Part shown: one piece after another, positions 13,078-22,257 of the stretch
How positions within the stretch are numbered: position 1 is the stretch's first letter
How the letters are laid out: each line of letters opens with the position of its first letter
Origin: Bacteroidia bacterium
Lineage (GTDB): Bacteria; Bacteroidota; Bacteroidia; Bacteroidales; VadinHA17
Assembly (NCBI GenBank): GCA_026391215.1
Contig: JAPLDX010000060.1
Location: forward strand, 1-64,000
Length of the DNA stretch: 64,000 nucleotides
Reading direction: 5' to 3'
The notes under the pieces: model-generated
Databases searched by the model: none
What the model was told of the DNA's origin: nothing
What the model saw: the letters and a program-made list of their open reading frames with translations, nothing else
Made by a program: the position numbers and the translations under genes

Positions 13078-14511
13078 ATGACTGAACCAGCCACCACCGC
13101 CACGGATGCCGGCAGGAAAAAACCGAAGAACGGCAAGGTACCGCGGTGGATATTGATATATCTGCTTTCCTCCCTGCTCCTGGCAGCAATCCTGACGATA
13201 GTCAATCACTACGGGATCATCAATGTTGGAAAGACCGTAATGATGATCTCCAGGTGGGTAGCCATAATTGCGATCGTCGGTTACGCATTTTATAAAAGAT
13301 CCCTTACCACATGGATACTGATCAGCATGATAGTCGGAGCCGAATTCGGCTACGATCTGCCATCAGTAGCTGTTAAGATGCAGATAGTGAGTAAGATATT
13401 CCTGCGCCTTATAAAGACTATCATTGCGCCTCTTCTTTTTGCAACACTGGTAGTGGGCATTGCCGGACACTCAAACCTGAAGCAGGTAGGACGCATGGGC
13501 TGGAAATCACTCCTTTATTTTGAGATCGTTTCCACGGTTGCCCTTTTCATCGGGTTATTTGCAATCAATATCAGCAAGGCCGGCATAGGGGTGAATGTGC
13601 CTGATGTCGTAAACCAGGCTGAGATACAGCAGGTGGCGCCTGTTACCGGCGGTGATATGATCCTCCATATCTTCCCGGAGAACATTGCAAAATCAATTTA
13701 CGAGGGACAGGTGTTGCAGATCGTCATATTCAGCATCATCTTCGGTATTGCCGTTGCCATGGTAAAGGAAAAGTACAGGAGCCCGATGATCAGGTTTACT
13801 GAATCGCTGGCAGAAGTGATGTTTAAATTCACATCGCTTGTAATGTACTTTGCCCCATTTGCAGTGTTTGCAGCAATAGCTTACAGCATCGGCCACATGG
13901 GACTCGACATACTGGTCAATCTCTTCAAGCTTCTGGCGACACTTTATGTCTCGCTGATAATATTCCTGCTGGTCGTGCTGCTGCCGGTGGCTTTGATTTT
14001 CAGGATACCTGTCAGGAGGTTCATCAGCAAGATAGCTGAGCCTGTCACCATAGCATTTGCGACAACCAGCTCTGAGTCGGCGCTTCCGATAGCTATGGAA
14101 AGGATGGAGGAGTTTGGTGTCCCGCGCAAGATTGTCGCTTTCGTGATGCCGACAGGTTACAGCTTCAACCTTGATGGCACAACGCTTTATCTATCGCTTG
14201 CAACGATCTTTGTTGCGCAGATAAGCGGTATTGACCTGCCATTTTCAAAGCAGCTTCTTATTGTATTCACGCTTATGCTCACAAGCAAGGGTGTTGCAGG
14301 AGTGCCCAGGGCATCAATGGTCATACTTCTCGGAACGGCGGCAAGCTTCGGGCTTCCTACATGGCCCATATATATAATATTAGGTATTGACGAGCTTATG
14401 GATATGGCGCGGACCTCAGTTAATGTGCTGGGGAACTGTCTGGCTACTGCCGTTATTGCCCGGTGGGAAGGGGAGTTCCATCCGGAAGGAGAGCCAGTTC
14501 AGGCGGTTTGA
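13078..14511 (+). CDS. Dicarboxylate/amino acid:cation symporter (DAACS family)
   Basis: A 477-residue secondary transporter of the GltP/DctA/GltPh type, taking up acidic amino acids or C4-dicarboxylates with Na+ or H+. Core family signatures are all present: the serine-rich HP1 hairpin (TTSSESALP), the TM7 motif FNLDGT (family NMDGT), the HP2 segment SKGVAGVPRAS and the TM8 substrate-binding run DxxxDMARTSVNVxGN. Compared with the shortest members it has an N-terminal extension with an additional hydrophobic segment (about 24-45). The gene follows the RCC1 lipoprotein by 10 bp. Exact substrate and coupling ion cannot be told from sequence alone. Confidence 0.92.
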   Translation: MTEPATTATDAGRKKPKNGKVPRWILIYLLSSLLLAAILTIVNHYGIINVGKTVMMISRWVAIIAIVGYAFYKRSLTTWILISMIVGAEFGYDLPSVAVKMQIVSKIFLRLIKTIIAPLLFATLVVGIAGHSNLKQVGRMGWKSLLYFEIVSTVALFIGLFAINISKAGIGVNVPDVVNQAEIQQVAPVTGGDMILHIFPENIAKSIYEGQVLQIVIFSIIFGIAVAMVKEKYRSPMIRFTESLAEVMFKFTSLVMYFAPFAVFAAIAYSIGHMGLDILVNLFKLLATLYVSLIIFLLVVLLPVALIFRIPVRRFISKIAEPVTIAFATTSSESALPIAMERMEEFGVPRKIVAFVMPTGYSFNLDGTTLYLSLATIFVAQISGIDLPFSKQLLIVFTLMLTSKGVAGVPRASMVILLGTAASFGLPTWPIYIILGIDELMDMARTSVNVLGNCLATAVIARWEGEFHPEGEPVQAV

Positions 14512-14520
14512 TGGCAACCT

Positions 14521-14660
14521 TGCCCCCCAACCCCTCCCGACCCACTAACAGGTGGGCTGGGACAAGCTCTAAAGGGGTGCTATAAACCCCAAACTAATCT
14601 ATCTGGGTAATGGATTTAGTCCCCCCTTCAGGGGAGATCCCGCTTTAGCGGGAGGGGGGT
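14521..14660. repeat. C/G-rich intergenic repeat with hairpins
   Basis: This spacer between convergent genes is made of short inverted repeats: CCCAC/GTGGG near 14540-14556 and CCCGCTTTAGCGGG (14639-14652) flanked by CCCCCC and GGGGGG runs. Such blocks recur between genes in Bacteroidota genomes and may act as a bidirectional terminator, although no clear T-tract follows. Confidence 0.5.
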
Positions 14661-14668
14661 TCTGAACT

Positions 14669-15160
14669 TTAAAGTCCTTTAAGCCTGTTTATCAGGTCTT
14701 CCAGATTTACTTCCTTGCTGGTATATTTTTTAATCAGGACACCGTTCTTATCATAGAGAGAAACAAACGGGAAATGCATGATATTATAATAGTTCCGTAC
14801 AGACAGCGAGTTGCCTTCCGTTCCGACATAGACATTTGAATACATATACAGTTTATTTTCAGCCACATACGGCTTGACTTTATCCAGTGGCATATATGTT
14901 ATCATTGCTATTGAAGCATTCTGGAAATCCCCGATCCTCTTCAGCATATCAGTTATAAATGCGTGACACTCTTCACATTCAGGAGAGAAGTATACTATTA
15001 TTATGTTTTTCCCCAGGGGCAAATTCTGAGCTTTGAATTCTTTTCCATTATGAAGGGTCATCTGGAAAGGCGGGACTTTACCGCCTGATTGGGAAAATGC
15101 GCTCGAGATGGTGACGAGCATTAAAGAAAGCGATAGGAAAAAAGAATATCTGGTCTTCAT
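14669..15160 (-). CDS. Thioredoxin-like (TlpA/redoxin) periplasmic protein
   Basis: A 163-residue secreted protein. The signal peptide ends at SAFSQ; a thioredoxin fold follows with active-site motif CEEC in YFSPECEECHAF and a cis-Pro-like region (MHFPFVSLYDKNG). It probably acts as a periplasmic thiol-disulfide exchanger or peroxiredoxin-like protein. The CxxC is uncommonly acidic (Glu-Glu between the cysteines), which should affect redox potential. It is a single gene, convergent with the symporter; a TAATTTTG -7 element lies upstream. Confidence 0.82.
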   Translation of the reverse strand: MKTRYSFFLSLSLMLVTISSAFSQSGGKVPPFQMTLHNGKEFKAQNLPLGKNIIIVYFSPECEECHAFITDMLKRIGDFQNASIAMITYMPLDKVKPYVAENKLYMYSNVYVGTEGNSLSVRNYYNIMHFPFVSLYDKNGVLIKKYTSKEVNLEDLINRLKGL

Positions 15161-15197
15161 CCTGAATTTATATTGGATTGGATTATTAGATATTCAT

Positions 15198-15205
15198 CAA
15201 AATTA
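15198..15205 (-). promoter_or_regulatory. Bacteroidota -7 promoter element
   Basis: TAATTTTG on the minus strand fits TAnnTTTG and would place transcription start near 15191, about 30 nt before the thioredoxin-like gene. No TTTG at the -33 position. Confidence 0.35.
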
Positions 15206-15234
15206 TTCCACAAGTGTACGGAAATGGAGAATTA

Positions 15235-15687
15235 TCAGATTACCTTAATAAAGTTAAAAGGTGAATCTAAGTCCGTAGAAAAAAATCTTCCTTTTTCAAG
15301 CATATCTTCATCTTCATCTTTGTAGTACCAGTTAATTAAGAACTTTCCCAAGTTATTCTTGAGATGAATATGTGTAATCTTATGAATTACATCAAGCAAG
15401 TACTTAGTGCCAGCACTATTAATATATTCAAGGCAAATTTCAACACAGGTAATTTCAGCAGGATCTTTAAAATATCCATTTATCCATTCCTCAATTGGAT
15501 TAAAAAAGTCCTCGGCATTTTCAGGAATTAGCCGACCTGTTAATTTAATAGTCCCTTTCGGGTCAAGAATGACCTCTGGAGTACTTTTTGTGGGGGATAT
15601 TATTTGATAATTTTCAGACAAGATCTTATCTTTTATAGAAAATTGTTTGCTGATAAACTTATAACTGAACTCTGAACATATTCCCAA
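15235..15687 (-). CDS. SiaC-family (DUF1987) regulatory phosphoprotein
   Basis: A 150-residue protein whose residues about 31-150 match the SiaC/DUF1987 family: TPEVILDPKGTIKLTGRLIPENAEDFF, then FNPIEEWINGYF and the segment ICLEYINSAGTKYLLD. In that last segment the family carries the phosphorylated Ser/Thr. SiaC proteins are phosphorylated and dephosphorylated by SiaB-type kinases and SiaA-type PP2C phosphatases and act on signalling enzymes such as diguanylate cyclases. No siaA or siaB homologue lies nearby, so this copy is an orphan here. The N-terminal ~30 residues (from the only upstream ATG) are longer than usual, so the true start may be a non-ATG codon downstream. Confidence 0.75.
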   Translation of the reverse strand: MGICSEFSYKFISKQFSIKDKILSENYQIISPTKSTPEVILDPKGTIKLTGRLIPENAEDFFNPIEEWINGYFKDPAEITCVEICLEYINSAGTKYLLDVIHKITHIHLKNNLGKFLINWYYKDEDEDMLEKGRFFSTDLDSPFNFIKVI

Positions 15688-16184
15688 AGTTATAATTTTT
15701 TACAATATGAAGTTGTTTTTCAGCAGGATAATGCTACGAATGACTTCTGGCGTCAATTAATCATTCATTTATTAATAATAAAAGAAGAGGCTGTATTCAT
15801 TGATGTCTCACTGCATTTCCTCGTGCTAAAAGAAACTCTATGTAACTGGAGTAAATAAGGTATACAACATAAAACGCAACCCTCACTGTTGATAAAGGCT
15901 CGCCTGCGGCATCCAATTTTAATCGGCATAGGTGATATAATGACTGTTTGCGCTTAGTTTTACCTGGGTTCAGCTGGGATCGTCCCGATAGCCATCGAAC
16001 CAGCGATCCCCTGATTATGAGTTGATTTTAAATGTACTTTCAGCATCAAGGCTGTCTAAGTAATATTTTGTTATTTATATTAGCTCAGAACCAGTTATTT
16101 AACTTATAATGAAAAAGATAGCGCTTTATCTCTGGAATAGTAGTGGACAAACTCAAACTGTGGAAAAAAGACTATTTTTGGAAA
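15688..16184. other. Gene-poor spacer
   Basis: About 500 bp separate two divergent genes. I find no convincing gene or RNA. One stretch (about 15680-15857, plus strand) stays open for ~60 codons but has no start codon. A short inverted repeat GGGATCG/CGATCCC lies near 15980-16012. A TATTTTTG -7-like element occurs at 16173-16180. Confidence 0.4.
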
Positions 16185-18230
16185 ATGTTACCATATTTTA
16201 TGAGACAGGTTTATTTCATTACTATACTGCTGGCAATCCTGGTTGACATAGCTGGTGCCCAGAGCTTCACTGACAGCAACCTGCCCATAGTTATTATAAA
16301 TACTAACAATGTACCTATAGTCGACAATCCAAGAGTTGTAGGAACAATGAAAATAATTTACAAAGGTAAGGGCGAAAGGAATTACATGACCGATCAGAAC
16401 ACCGCAGCGTATCTGAATTACAATGGGAAAATAGACATCGAGATCAGGGGATCATCCTCGCAATATAATATAAAGAAGATGCATTATGGCTTTTCGACAA
16501 AAATGGCTGATGGTTCAACAAACAATAATGTAAAACTTCTGGGCATGCCTGCCGAGCATGACTGGATACTCAACGGCATGGTCTACGACTCAGCCCTGGT
16601 TCGCGACTATCTCTGCTTCAACCTTTCAAGACAGATTGGGGAATATGCTTCCAGGACAGCCTATTGTGAGGTAATTATCAATGGAGATTACCGGGGTCTT
16701 TATATGCTTGAGGAAAAGATCAAGGCAGATGATAACAGGGTTGATATTTATAAGATCACCGTAAATGATAACTACATGCCTGAGGTTACCGGCGGATATA
16801 TCACCAAGGCTGATAAAATAATAGTAGGTGATCCTGTGGCCTGGAAGATGTATGCCTGGAACGGAACGACTGTAGATTTCATTCATGTGTTTCCCAAGCC
16901 TGAGATCATTACCGAACAGCAGTATACCTATATCCGCCATCAGTATAATTTGCTCGAATCAGCGGTCACTTCCGGAGACTATTCAGCGACCACCGGTGTT
17001 CCTTCGGTGATTGATATGCCCTCGTTCATTGACTACATGATAATCAGCGAGCTTTCATCGAATGTAGACTCATACCAGTATAGCACTTATTTTCATAAAG
17101 ACAGGAACGGAAAGATAAGATCAGGGCCAATATGGGATTCAGACCTTACTTTTGGCAATGATGTGTATTTCTGGGGGTTTGACAGGAGCAAACCAGATGT
17201 CTGGCAATTCTCGAATGGAGATAATGAAGGACCAAAATTCTGGCGGGACATGTTTTTCAACAACAAGTTCAGGTGCTATTTTTCAAAAAGATGGAACGAA
17301 CTGATCCAACCCGGACAGCCGCTGAATACTACCAGCTTGAAAAACTTCATTGATTCGACAGTAGTATCAATCAGTGAGGCTGTTGTAAGGGAGAATACTA
17401 AATGGAGCAATGTGAAGGATCACCAGAAGCGGATAGCGGAAATAAAATCCTGGCTTGATCAAAGGATACCATGGATAACTTCTAATCTTGGATCATGGTC
17501 AGAGTGCAGTAATGTGGCTGTTCCTGAACTTGTGATAAGCAGGATAATGTACCATCCGGACACTACAGTCTCATACCCGGAAAATGATGACAGGGAGTTT
17601 ATTGAGATAACAAATGCCGGAGATGATATCGCTGACCTGACCGGAATATATTTCAGCAATACGGGTTTCACCTTCCAGTTTCCGGCCGGTTCATCACTTG
17701 CCCCGAATTCATCATTGATACTGGCAAGCAACTATGCGGTTTTCTTTAACCAGTATAAAATGTCGCCTTATAGCCAGTTTACAAGGCACTTATCAAATAA
17801 AAGACAGAAACTGGTACTGGCTGATGCTTTTGGAAACGTAATTGACAGTGTCACTTATCATGATTCTGCTCCCTGGCCTGATGCAGACGGCAATGGGTAC
17901 CACCTGAAACTTATTGACCCCCTTTCGGATAACAGTATTGCTGAAAACTGGACAGCTTCTGATGAGATATTAATCTCCGGGGATGATACTCCTTTAGAAA
18001 ATAATCTCCTTTTATATCCGAATCCTGTAAATGATTTTCTCGGTATCATTGCAAATTATGAAATCAAATCCATCAGCCTGTTTGATATAACAGGCAGGGA
18101 ACTTATTTATGAGGAAACAGTTAGCTCATACGAATTACATATTGACATGAGGAGATATGATCCCGGAATCTACTTTGTCAGGGTTAAAACTGCCCTGATG
18201 GTATTTACTTATAAGGTCATAAAGGTTTGA
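16185..18230 (+). CDS. CotH kinase family protein with LTD and T9SS sorting domain
   Basis: A roughly 680-residue secreted protein. After a signal peptide (LLAILVDIAGAQS) comes a CotH kinase domain with the RGSSSQ motif, the Lys/Glu segment YMLEEKIKAD and the metal-binding WDSDLTFGND motif. CotH proteins are atypical secreted protein kinases. Next is a lamin-tail domain (about residues 455-580). The last ~75 residues form a type A T9SS sorting domain starting LLYPNPVNDFL and containing DITGRELI and DPGIYFVRV. The protein is therefore predicted to cross the outer membrane via T9SS and be surface-anchored. Start choice: ATG 16185 or 16200 both begin a signal peptide; a GTG at 16143 is in frame but less likely. 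Confidence 0.9.
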   Translation: MLPYFMRQVYFITILLAILVDIAGAQSFTDSNLPIVIINTNNVPIVDNPRVVGTMKIIYKGKGERNYMTDQNTAAYLNYNGKIDIEIRGSSSQYNIKKMHYGFSTKMADGSTNNNVKLLGMPAEHDWILNGMVYDSALVRDYLCFNLSRQIGEYASRTAYCEVIINGDYRGLYMLEEKIKADDNRVDIYKITVNDNYMPEVTGGYITKADKIIVGDPVAWKMYAWNGTTVDFIHVFPKPEIITEQQYTYIRHQYNLLESAVTSGDYSATTGVPSVIDMPSFIDYMIISELSSNVDSYQYSTYFHKDRNGKIRSGPIWDSDLTFGNDVYFWGFDRSKPDVWQFSNGDNEGPKFWRDMFFNNKFRCYFSKRWNELIQPGQPLNTTSLKNFIDSTVVSISEAVVRENTKWSNVKDHQKRIAEIKSWLDQRIPWITSNLGSWSECSNVAVPELVISRIMYHPDTTVSYPENDDREFIEITNAGDDIADLTGIYFSNTGFTFQFPAGSSLAPNSSLILASNYAVFFNQYKMSPYSQFTRHLSNKRQKLVLADAFGNVIDSVTYHDSAPWPDADGNGYHLKLIDPLSDNSIAENWTASDEILISGDDTPLENNLLLYPNPVNDFLGIIANYEIKSISLFDITGRELIYEETVSSYELHIDMRRYDPGIYFVRVKTALMVFTYKVIKV

Positions 18231-18370
18231 CCGGTAATTACTAAAAGGAATAAATTTATCCGATGCGTCCAGTTTTGTAAATATATTTTAGTGACTTGAT
18301 TGTATCATATTATGACATATCCAGGATATAAAAGTTTTGACTTTTGATTATCTGTGTGGGGCGTACTGGT

Positions 18371-19645
18371 TCAATATTGTGAGAGACGGCTTGCCATCGT
18401 TCCGTCGCCAAGCTGACCTGAGGAATCATCCCCCCATATCCATACTTTTCTGTCTTCACCGATAGCAACATTATGAGTGCCTCCGGCGTAGATTGTATGT
18501 ATTCCGGCAAGCTCCGGAACCTGAACAGGTCTGTACTGGTCATCACCTGAGCCGAATCCAAGCTGGTAGTCGTTATTATATCCCCATGCCCATACGGTAC
18601 CGTCCAGCTTAAGGGCGATCACGTGCTGTCCTCCTACTGCAACAGCCTTTACACTATCAAGACCAGGTACCACACCGGGTAAAAGTCTTCCCGTAACTGA
18701 ACCGTCCCCAAGTTGTCCATTGTCATTATCGCCCCAGAGAAAAAGCGTACCATCATTCCGGACTGCTGCTGAGTTTCCTCCGTAGAAACCGCCTGCCGCA
18801 ATCATGGTATTGTCAGTCAGAGGATCGCTGCCATCCGGACCAAGTACCTGTACCGGTGTAAAGCGCTCCTGATTTGTTCCGTCTCCCAGCTGTCCGAGAT
18901 CATTTCTTCCCCACGCCCATACTGTACCATCACTCTTAAGGGCCAGGTTGTGACCACGTGAGGCCGCGACTGTCCGGACCCCGGTAAGTCCCGGAACCTG
19001 AACCGGAGTAAGCTGGTCATTCTCCGGATCGTTCTTTGAGTATTCATTGTTCTTCGTTCCGTCTCCTATCTGCCCGAAGGAGTTGTTTCCCCATATCCAG
19101 ACAGTACCATCGCTTTTCAGTGCCAGTGTGTGGTCCGATCCTGCGGCAATTGCAATTACTCCGGTCAGTCCCGTTGCCTGCACGGGGACATTGCTGTTCG
19201 TTTTGGTTCCGTTTCCCAGTCCGCCATACTCATTGCTCCCCCATGACCAGACGGTGCCATCCGACAGTAAAGCAATATTATAATCGCATGCCGCTGATAT
19301 TGCCTTGACTCCGGTAAGCCCTGATACCTGTACCGGGGAGGGACTGCCTGTATCCGTACCGTTTCCTATCGCACCTGAATTACTGCTTCCCCAGGCCCAT
19401 ACGGTTCCGTCTTCCTTCAGAAGTATGGTTGTTGAAGAGCCGCATGCTATTTCAGGATACGATTCCCTCTCTTTCTTATCGACTGGAGGCTGTTCTGCTT
19501 TTTCATTTGATATATTATCTGCTATTATCTCTGTTGTATCTGACCCTGTTTTATCAGCTCTGCCTTTACAGTTCGTATATAAAAACATAGTTGAAATCAT
19601 AACTACTGTAATGACAAATGGTGTTATTATCTGATTTTTCTTCAT
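18371..19645 (-). CDS. RCC1-repeat lipoprotein
   Basis: A 424-residue lipoprotein with a lipobox ending at Cys in LYTNCKG, an acidic Ser/Thr-rich linker (about 27-65) and seven RCC1-type repeats. The repeats follow the pattern AAGxxHTLALKSDGTVWxWGxNxxGQLGDGT with PVQVPGLTGV turns, predicted to close a seven-bladed propeller. It is a surface or periplasmic binding protein with no catalytic motif. The second of two such genes in the window, it uses GLTGV linkers where the other uses TPVQIG-type linkers, so the two are diverged paralogues. Single gene. Confidence 0.88.
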   Translation of the reverse strand: MKKNQIITPFVITVVMISTMFLYTNCKGRADKTGSDTTEIIADNISNEKAEQPPVDKKERESYPEIACGSSTTILLKEDGTVWAWGSSNSGAIGNGTDTGSPSPVQVSGLTGVKAISAACDYNIALLSDGTVWSWGSNEYGGLGNGTKTNSNVPVQATGLTGVIAIAAGSDHTLALKSDGTVWIWGNNSFGQIGDGTKNNEYSKNDPENDQLTPVQVPGLTGVRTVAASRGHNLALKSDGTVWAWGRNDLGQLGDGTNQERFTPVQVLGPDGSDPLTDNTMIAAGGFYGGNSAAVRNDGTLFLWGDNDNGQLGDGSVTGRLLPGVVPGLDSVKAVAVGGQHVIALKLDGTVWAWGYNNDYQLGFGSGDDQYRPVQVPELAGIHTIYAGGTHNVAIGEDRKVWIWGDDSSGQLGDGTMASRLSQY

Positions 19646-19769
19646 GATATACCCCCTTTTCTTTTATGTAGAAGTAATTTATAATTTGCAGGATTAAGTT
19701 TCTTGCGCCCCGATGTCCGATACCAAATTTACGAATTATTTACTTTCTTGTCTGCAAAATCGACGTTGT

Positions 19770-20846
19770 TTAAAGTTTCAGGTTTAAGTTGATCTCCATC
19801 CTTTCCGGATCTTTCTCAAACAAAGGCCACGAAAAGAACACTACTCCCCGTGAGGGTGCCTTCAGGGCTTCATCAATGCACTCTTTGAAATCCTCAACAG
19901 TATAAGGATCATCTACGTAATAGGGATATACCTGTATGCTTGGCAGGATCTTTCCCGGAGCTTTTTTATCCATGCCGGTCACAACCGATCCGATCCAGGA
20001 GGCATCGCGCCTGAGCATTTGCGAATAGCACATGGGTGATATTAAATCGGTAAAGGGCGCTATCTTTTGCAGATCCTGGGCGGCCACTCTGATGTTGGCG
20101 CCTCCAAAATCTCCGTCCCTCCATGGCACAGCATGTACGTTGATTTTTAAATCCGGTTTAATGCTGTGTACTTTTTCTGAAAGCTCATTAACCATTGAAG
20201 CGATAAGGTCACAACGGTAAGCATTCCAGTCTTCAGAATAAGAATTCAATATATAATCTGCTTTTTGTGAAGTTGTTAAACAGGTGTCTGGCAGGGTAAT
20301 ACTTTTCAGCTTACAGAAGCTTCCTATACAACTGTCACAAAAGCATGCTGCTTCAATGCTCTCTGCTGTCCTGTCCGGATAGATCATTTCCCAGTATACA
20401 AACTGCCGGATGAAATCAATGCTCAGGCCATCCGGTTCCAGCTTGTTTACCAGGTCAGCTGCTTCGTTAATTTTCAGTGTACGATAAGCTGTGTGTGAAG
20501 GACAGACAAACTCCACCCAGTCGTCTTTAGCTATCCTGCCTTTATTTGTGATCGCATACAGCGTGCTGTCCTGCTTCAGGAGTACAGGATCATAGAACAC
20601 CGGGAAGATGATATAAACCTTTATGTTGTTTTCTTTCAATGTCTGCCTGAAGTCTTTATTGGCAGCCAGCTCTTTACTGATAAAGGCTGTATTAATGCCC
20701 ATCTCTTTCCACTTGTCTGTCAGTAAGTTAAAGTCACCGCTGTAATCATAGATCTTCATCCCTATAATTTTTTCAGGTTCACGGTTGCAGCTAAAGCAGG
20801 TGATTATAATCTGGAAGATCAGGAAAAAAACAGCCGGCTTTTTCAT
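19770..20846 (-). CDS. GHL10-like putative glycoside hydrolase lipoprotein
   Basis: A 358-residue lipoprotein (lipobox Cys in CFSCNREP). The mature protein looks like a TIM barrel of the GHL10/DUF187 group: the strand-loop EPDGLSIDFIRQF corresponds to the family's DGIhlDYIR motif, and later LISPMCYSQM and PSIQVYPYYV match barrel strands. A cysteine-rich loop (ACFCDSCIGSFC) with a CxxC is an unusual feature and could bind metal or form disulfides. It would act on carbohydrate at the cell envelope; the substrate is unknown. Single gene, divergent from the DUF4143 ATPase. Confidence 0.65.
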   Translation of the reverse strand: MKKPAVFFLIFQIIITCFSCNREPEKIIGMKIYDYSGDFNLLTDKWKEMGINTAFISKELAANKDFRQTLKENNIKVYIIFPVFYDPVLLKQDSTLYAITNKGRIAKDDWVEFVCPSHTAYRTLKINEAADLVNKLEPDGLSIDFIRQFVYWEMIYPDRTAESIEAACFCDSCIGSFCKLKSITLPDTCLTTSQKADYILNSYSEDWNAYRCDLIASMVNELSEKVHSIKPDLKINVHAVPWRDGDFGGANIRVAAQDLQKIAPFTDLISPMCYSQMLRRDASWIGSVVTGMDKKAPGKILPSIQVYPYYVDDPYTVEDFKECIDEALKAPSRGVVFFSWPLFEKDPERMEINLNLKL

Positions 20847-20946
20847 AACAGGATATTTAAGTAATAAAAATACTGAAAAAACTTGTGTTTTAAAATTGAT
20901 GACTGCCGGATATAAAAAAATGTATCACTTGTGGTAAAATCTCTTA

Positions 20947-20988
20947 TATATTTGCATTTACTAAAAATATTGAGTAAATTTACTCAAT
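20947..20988 (+). promoter_or_regulatory. Promoter with overlapping palindromic operators
   Basis: A TATATTTG -7 element (20947-20954) predicts a start near 20961. From there to the ATG the leader holds alternating half-sites TTTACT (20957), TGAGTAAA (20971), TTTACTCA (20979) and TGAGTAAA (20993, inside the first codons). The middle pair forms a perfect 20-bp palindrome (20969-20988) ending 3 bp before the ATG. The arrangement fits tight repression of the downstream gene. Confidence 0.55.
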
Positions 20989-20991
20989 ATA

Positions 20992-22194
20992 ATGAGTAAA
21001 ATTATGAAGGTTTATAAAAGACCTGTATATGAGGATATTAAGAAAAGACTCCTTTCCGGAAGGAAGTTTATCCAGGTCATCTCCGGTCCGCGGCAGACAG
21101 GAAAAACAACCCTGATCGACCAGCTTCTGAAGGATTTGAAAATCCCGTCAACATACATATCAGCCGATCTATATGACGGAGACGGCCATTCATGGTTAGA
21201 AAAACACTGGGAAGCGGCAAGACTTAAATGCCGGCAGAAAAAAGGGAAACAGCATATTCTTGCTATTGATGAGATCCAGAAAATCCCGGACTGGAGCTTT
21301 GTAGTGAAGAAACTATGGGATGAGGATACCTTTACGAGAACGAAAATAAAACTCATAATTTCCGGTTCATCAGGACTTCTTTTACAGCAAGGTCTGACTG
21401 AATCGCTGGCAGGGAGATTCGAATTGAATTATCTGAACCACTGGTCCTTCAAGGAAATGCATAAGGCATTCGGATGGACACCTGATGAGTACGTCTGGTT
21501 TGGCGGATACCCCGGCTCTTCAGAACTAATTGATGATGAGTACAGATGGAAAAGATATATCGTCGATTCCCTGGTTGAAACAAGCATATCCAAAGATATC
21601 CTGATGCTCACAAGGGTGGACAAACCTGCCCTGATGAGGCGGCTCTTTGATCTCGGATGTGCTTATTCAGGTCAGATTCTGTCATATACAAAGATGCTGG
21701 GACAGCTGCAGGATGCCGGGAATACAGTTACTCTGGCACATTATCTTGATCTGCTTGATTCCGCAGGACTATTGTCAGGCATTGAGAAATACTCAGGAAG
21801 TATGATAAGGCAGCGTTCTTCGAGTCCCAAATTTATTGTAAGGAATACAGCCTTGATAAGCTCCCGGTCGGATGAAACTTTCAGCAAGGTCATCAGAGAT
21901 GGTGAAAGATGGGGCAGATTGGTGGAGTCCTCCATCGGCGCCCACCTTCTTAATAATGAAGTTGAGGGAAGATACAGGCTCTATTACTGGCGGCAGGGAA
22001 ATGATGAGATCGATTTCGTTCTAAAAAGAAATCATAAAGTCATTGGTCTCGAGATTAAAAGCGGGAGCGTATTTAAAAGAAGCGGCATGGATGCCTTTGC
22101 CAGGACTTTTAAACCTGACAAGGTCATACTGGTTGGAGATAAAGGAATGCCCTGGCAGGAATTTCTAAATATCAATCCGGGGGAACTGTTTTAG
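20992..22194 (+). CDS. AAA_14/DUF4143 ATPase
   Basis: A 400-residue P-loop ATPase of the AAA_14-DUF4143 family. Walker A is GPRQTGKTT (residues 32-40), Walker B is ILAIDEIQK and the sensor region is IISGSSG. The C-terminal DUF4143 region (about 190-400) contains the PD-(D/E)xK-like pattern WRQGNDEIDFVL...LEIKSG. Such genes are numerous in Bacteroidota and often suspected of selfish or toxin-like behaviour, but no partner antitoxin gene is adjacent here. ATG at 20992 and 21004 are both possible starts; the first overlaps an operator half-site. The leader's palindrome suggests autoregulation or repression. Confidence 0.85.
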   Translation: MSKIMKVYKRPVYEDIKKRLLSGRKFIQVISGPRQTGKTTLIDQLLKDLKIPSTYISADLYDGDGHSWLEKHWEAARLKCRQKKGKQHILAIDEIQKIPDWSFVVKKLWDEDTFTRTKIKLIISGSSGLLLQQGLTESLAGRFELNYLNHWSFKEMHKAFGWTPDEYVWFGGYPGSSELIDDEYRWKRYIVDSLVETSISKDILMLTRVDKPALMRRLFDLGCAYSGQILSYTKMLGQLQDAGNTVTLAHYLDLLDSAGLLSGIEKYSGSMIRQRSSSPKFIVRNTALISSRSDETFSKVIRDGERWGRLVESSIGAHLLNNEVEGRYRLYYWRQGNDEIDFVLKRNHKVIGLEIKSGSVFKRSGMDAFARTFKPDKVILVGDKGMPWQEFLNINPGELF

Positions 22195-22257
22195 GAAGCT
22201 GGTTCTGTGTCGACTTCATGACAAGAAACAGATATGGAAAGTGCCTGGTGCCGCATC

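Noticed and set aside
15680..15857. Start-less ~60-codon open stretch in the SiaC/CotH spacer
   Set aside because: No ATG/GTG/TTG in a sensible position, overlaps the SiaC start, and no recognisable motif.
20992..22194. DUF4143 ATPase as a defence-system core
   Set aside because: No effector or companion gene next to it; neighbours are a lipoprotein hydrolase and an S9 peptidase.
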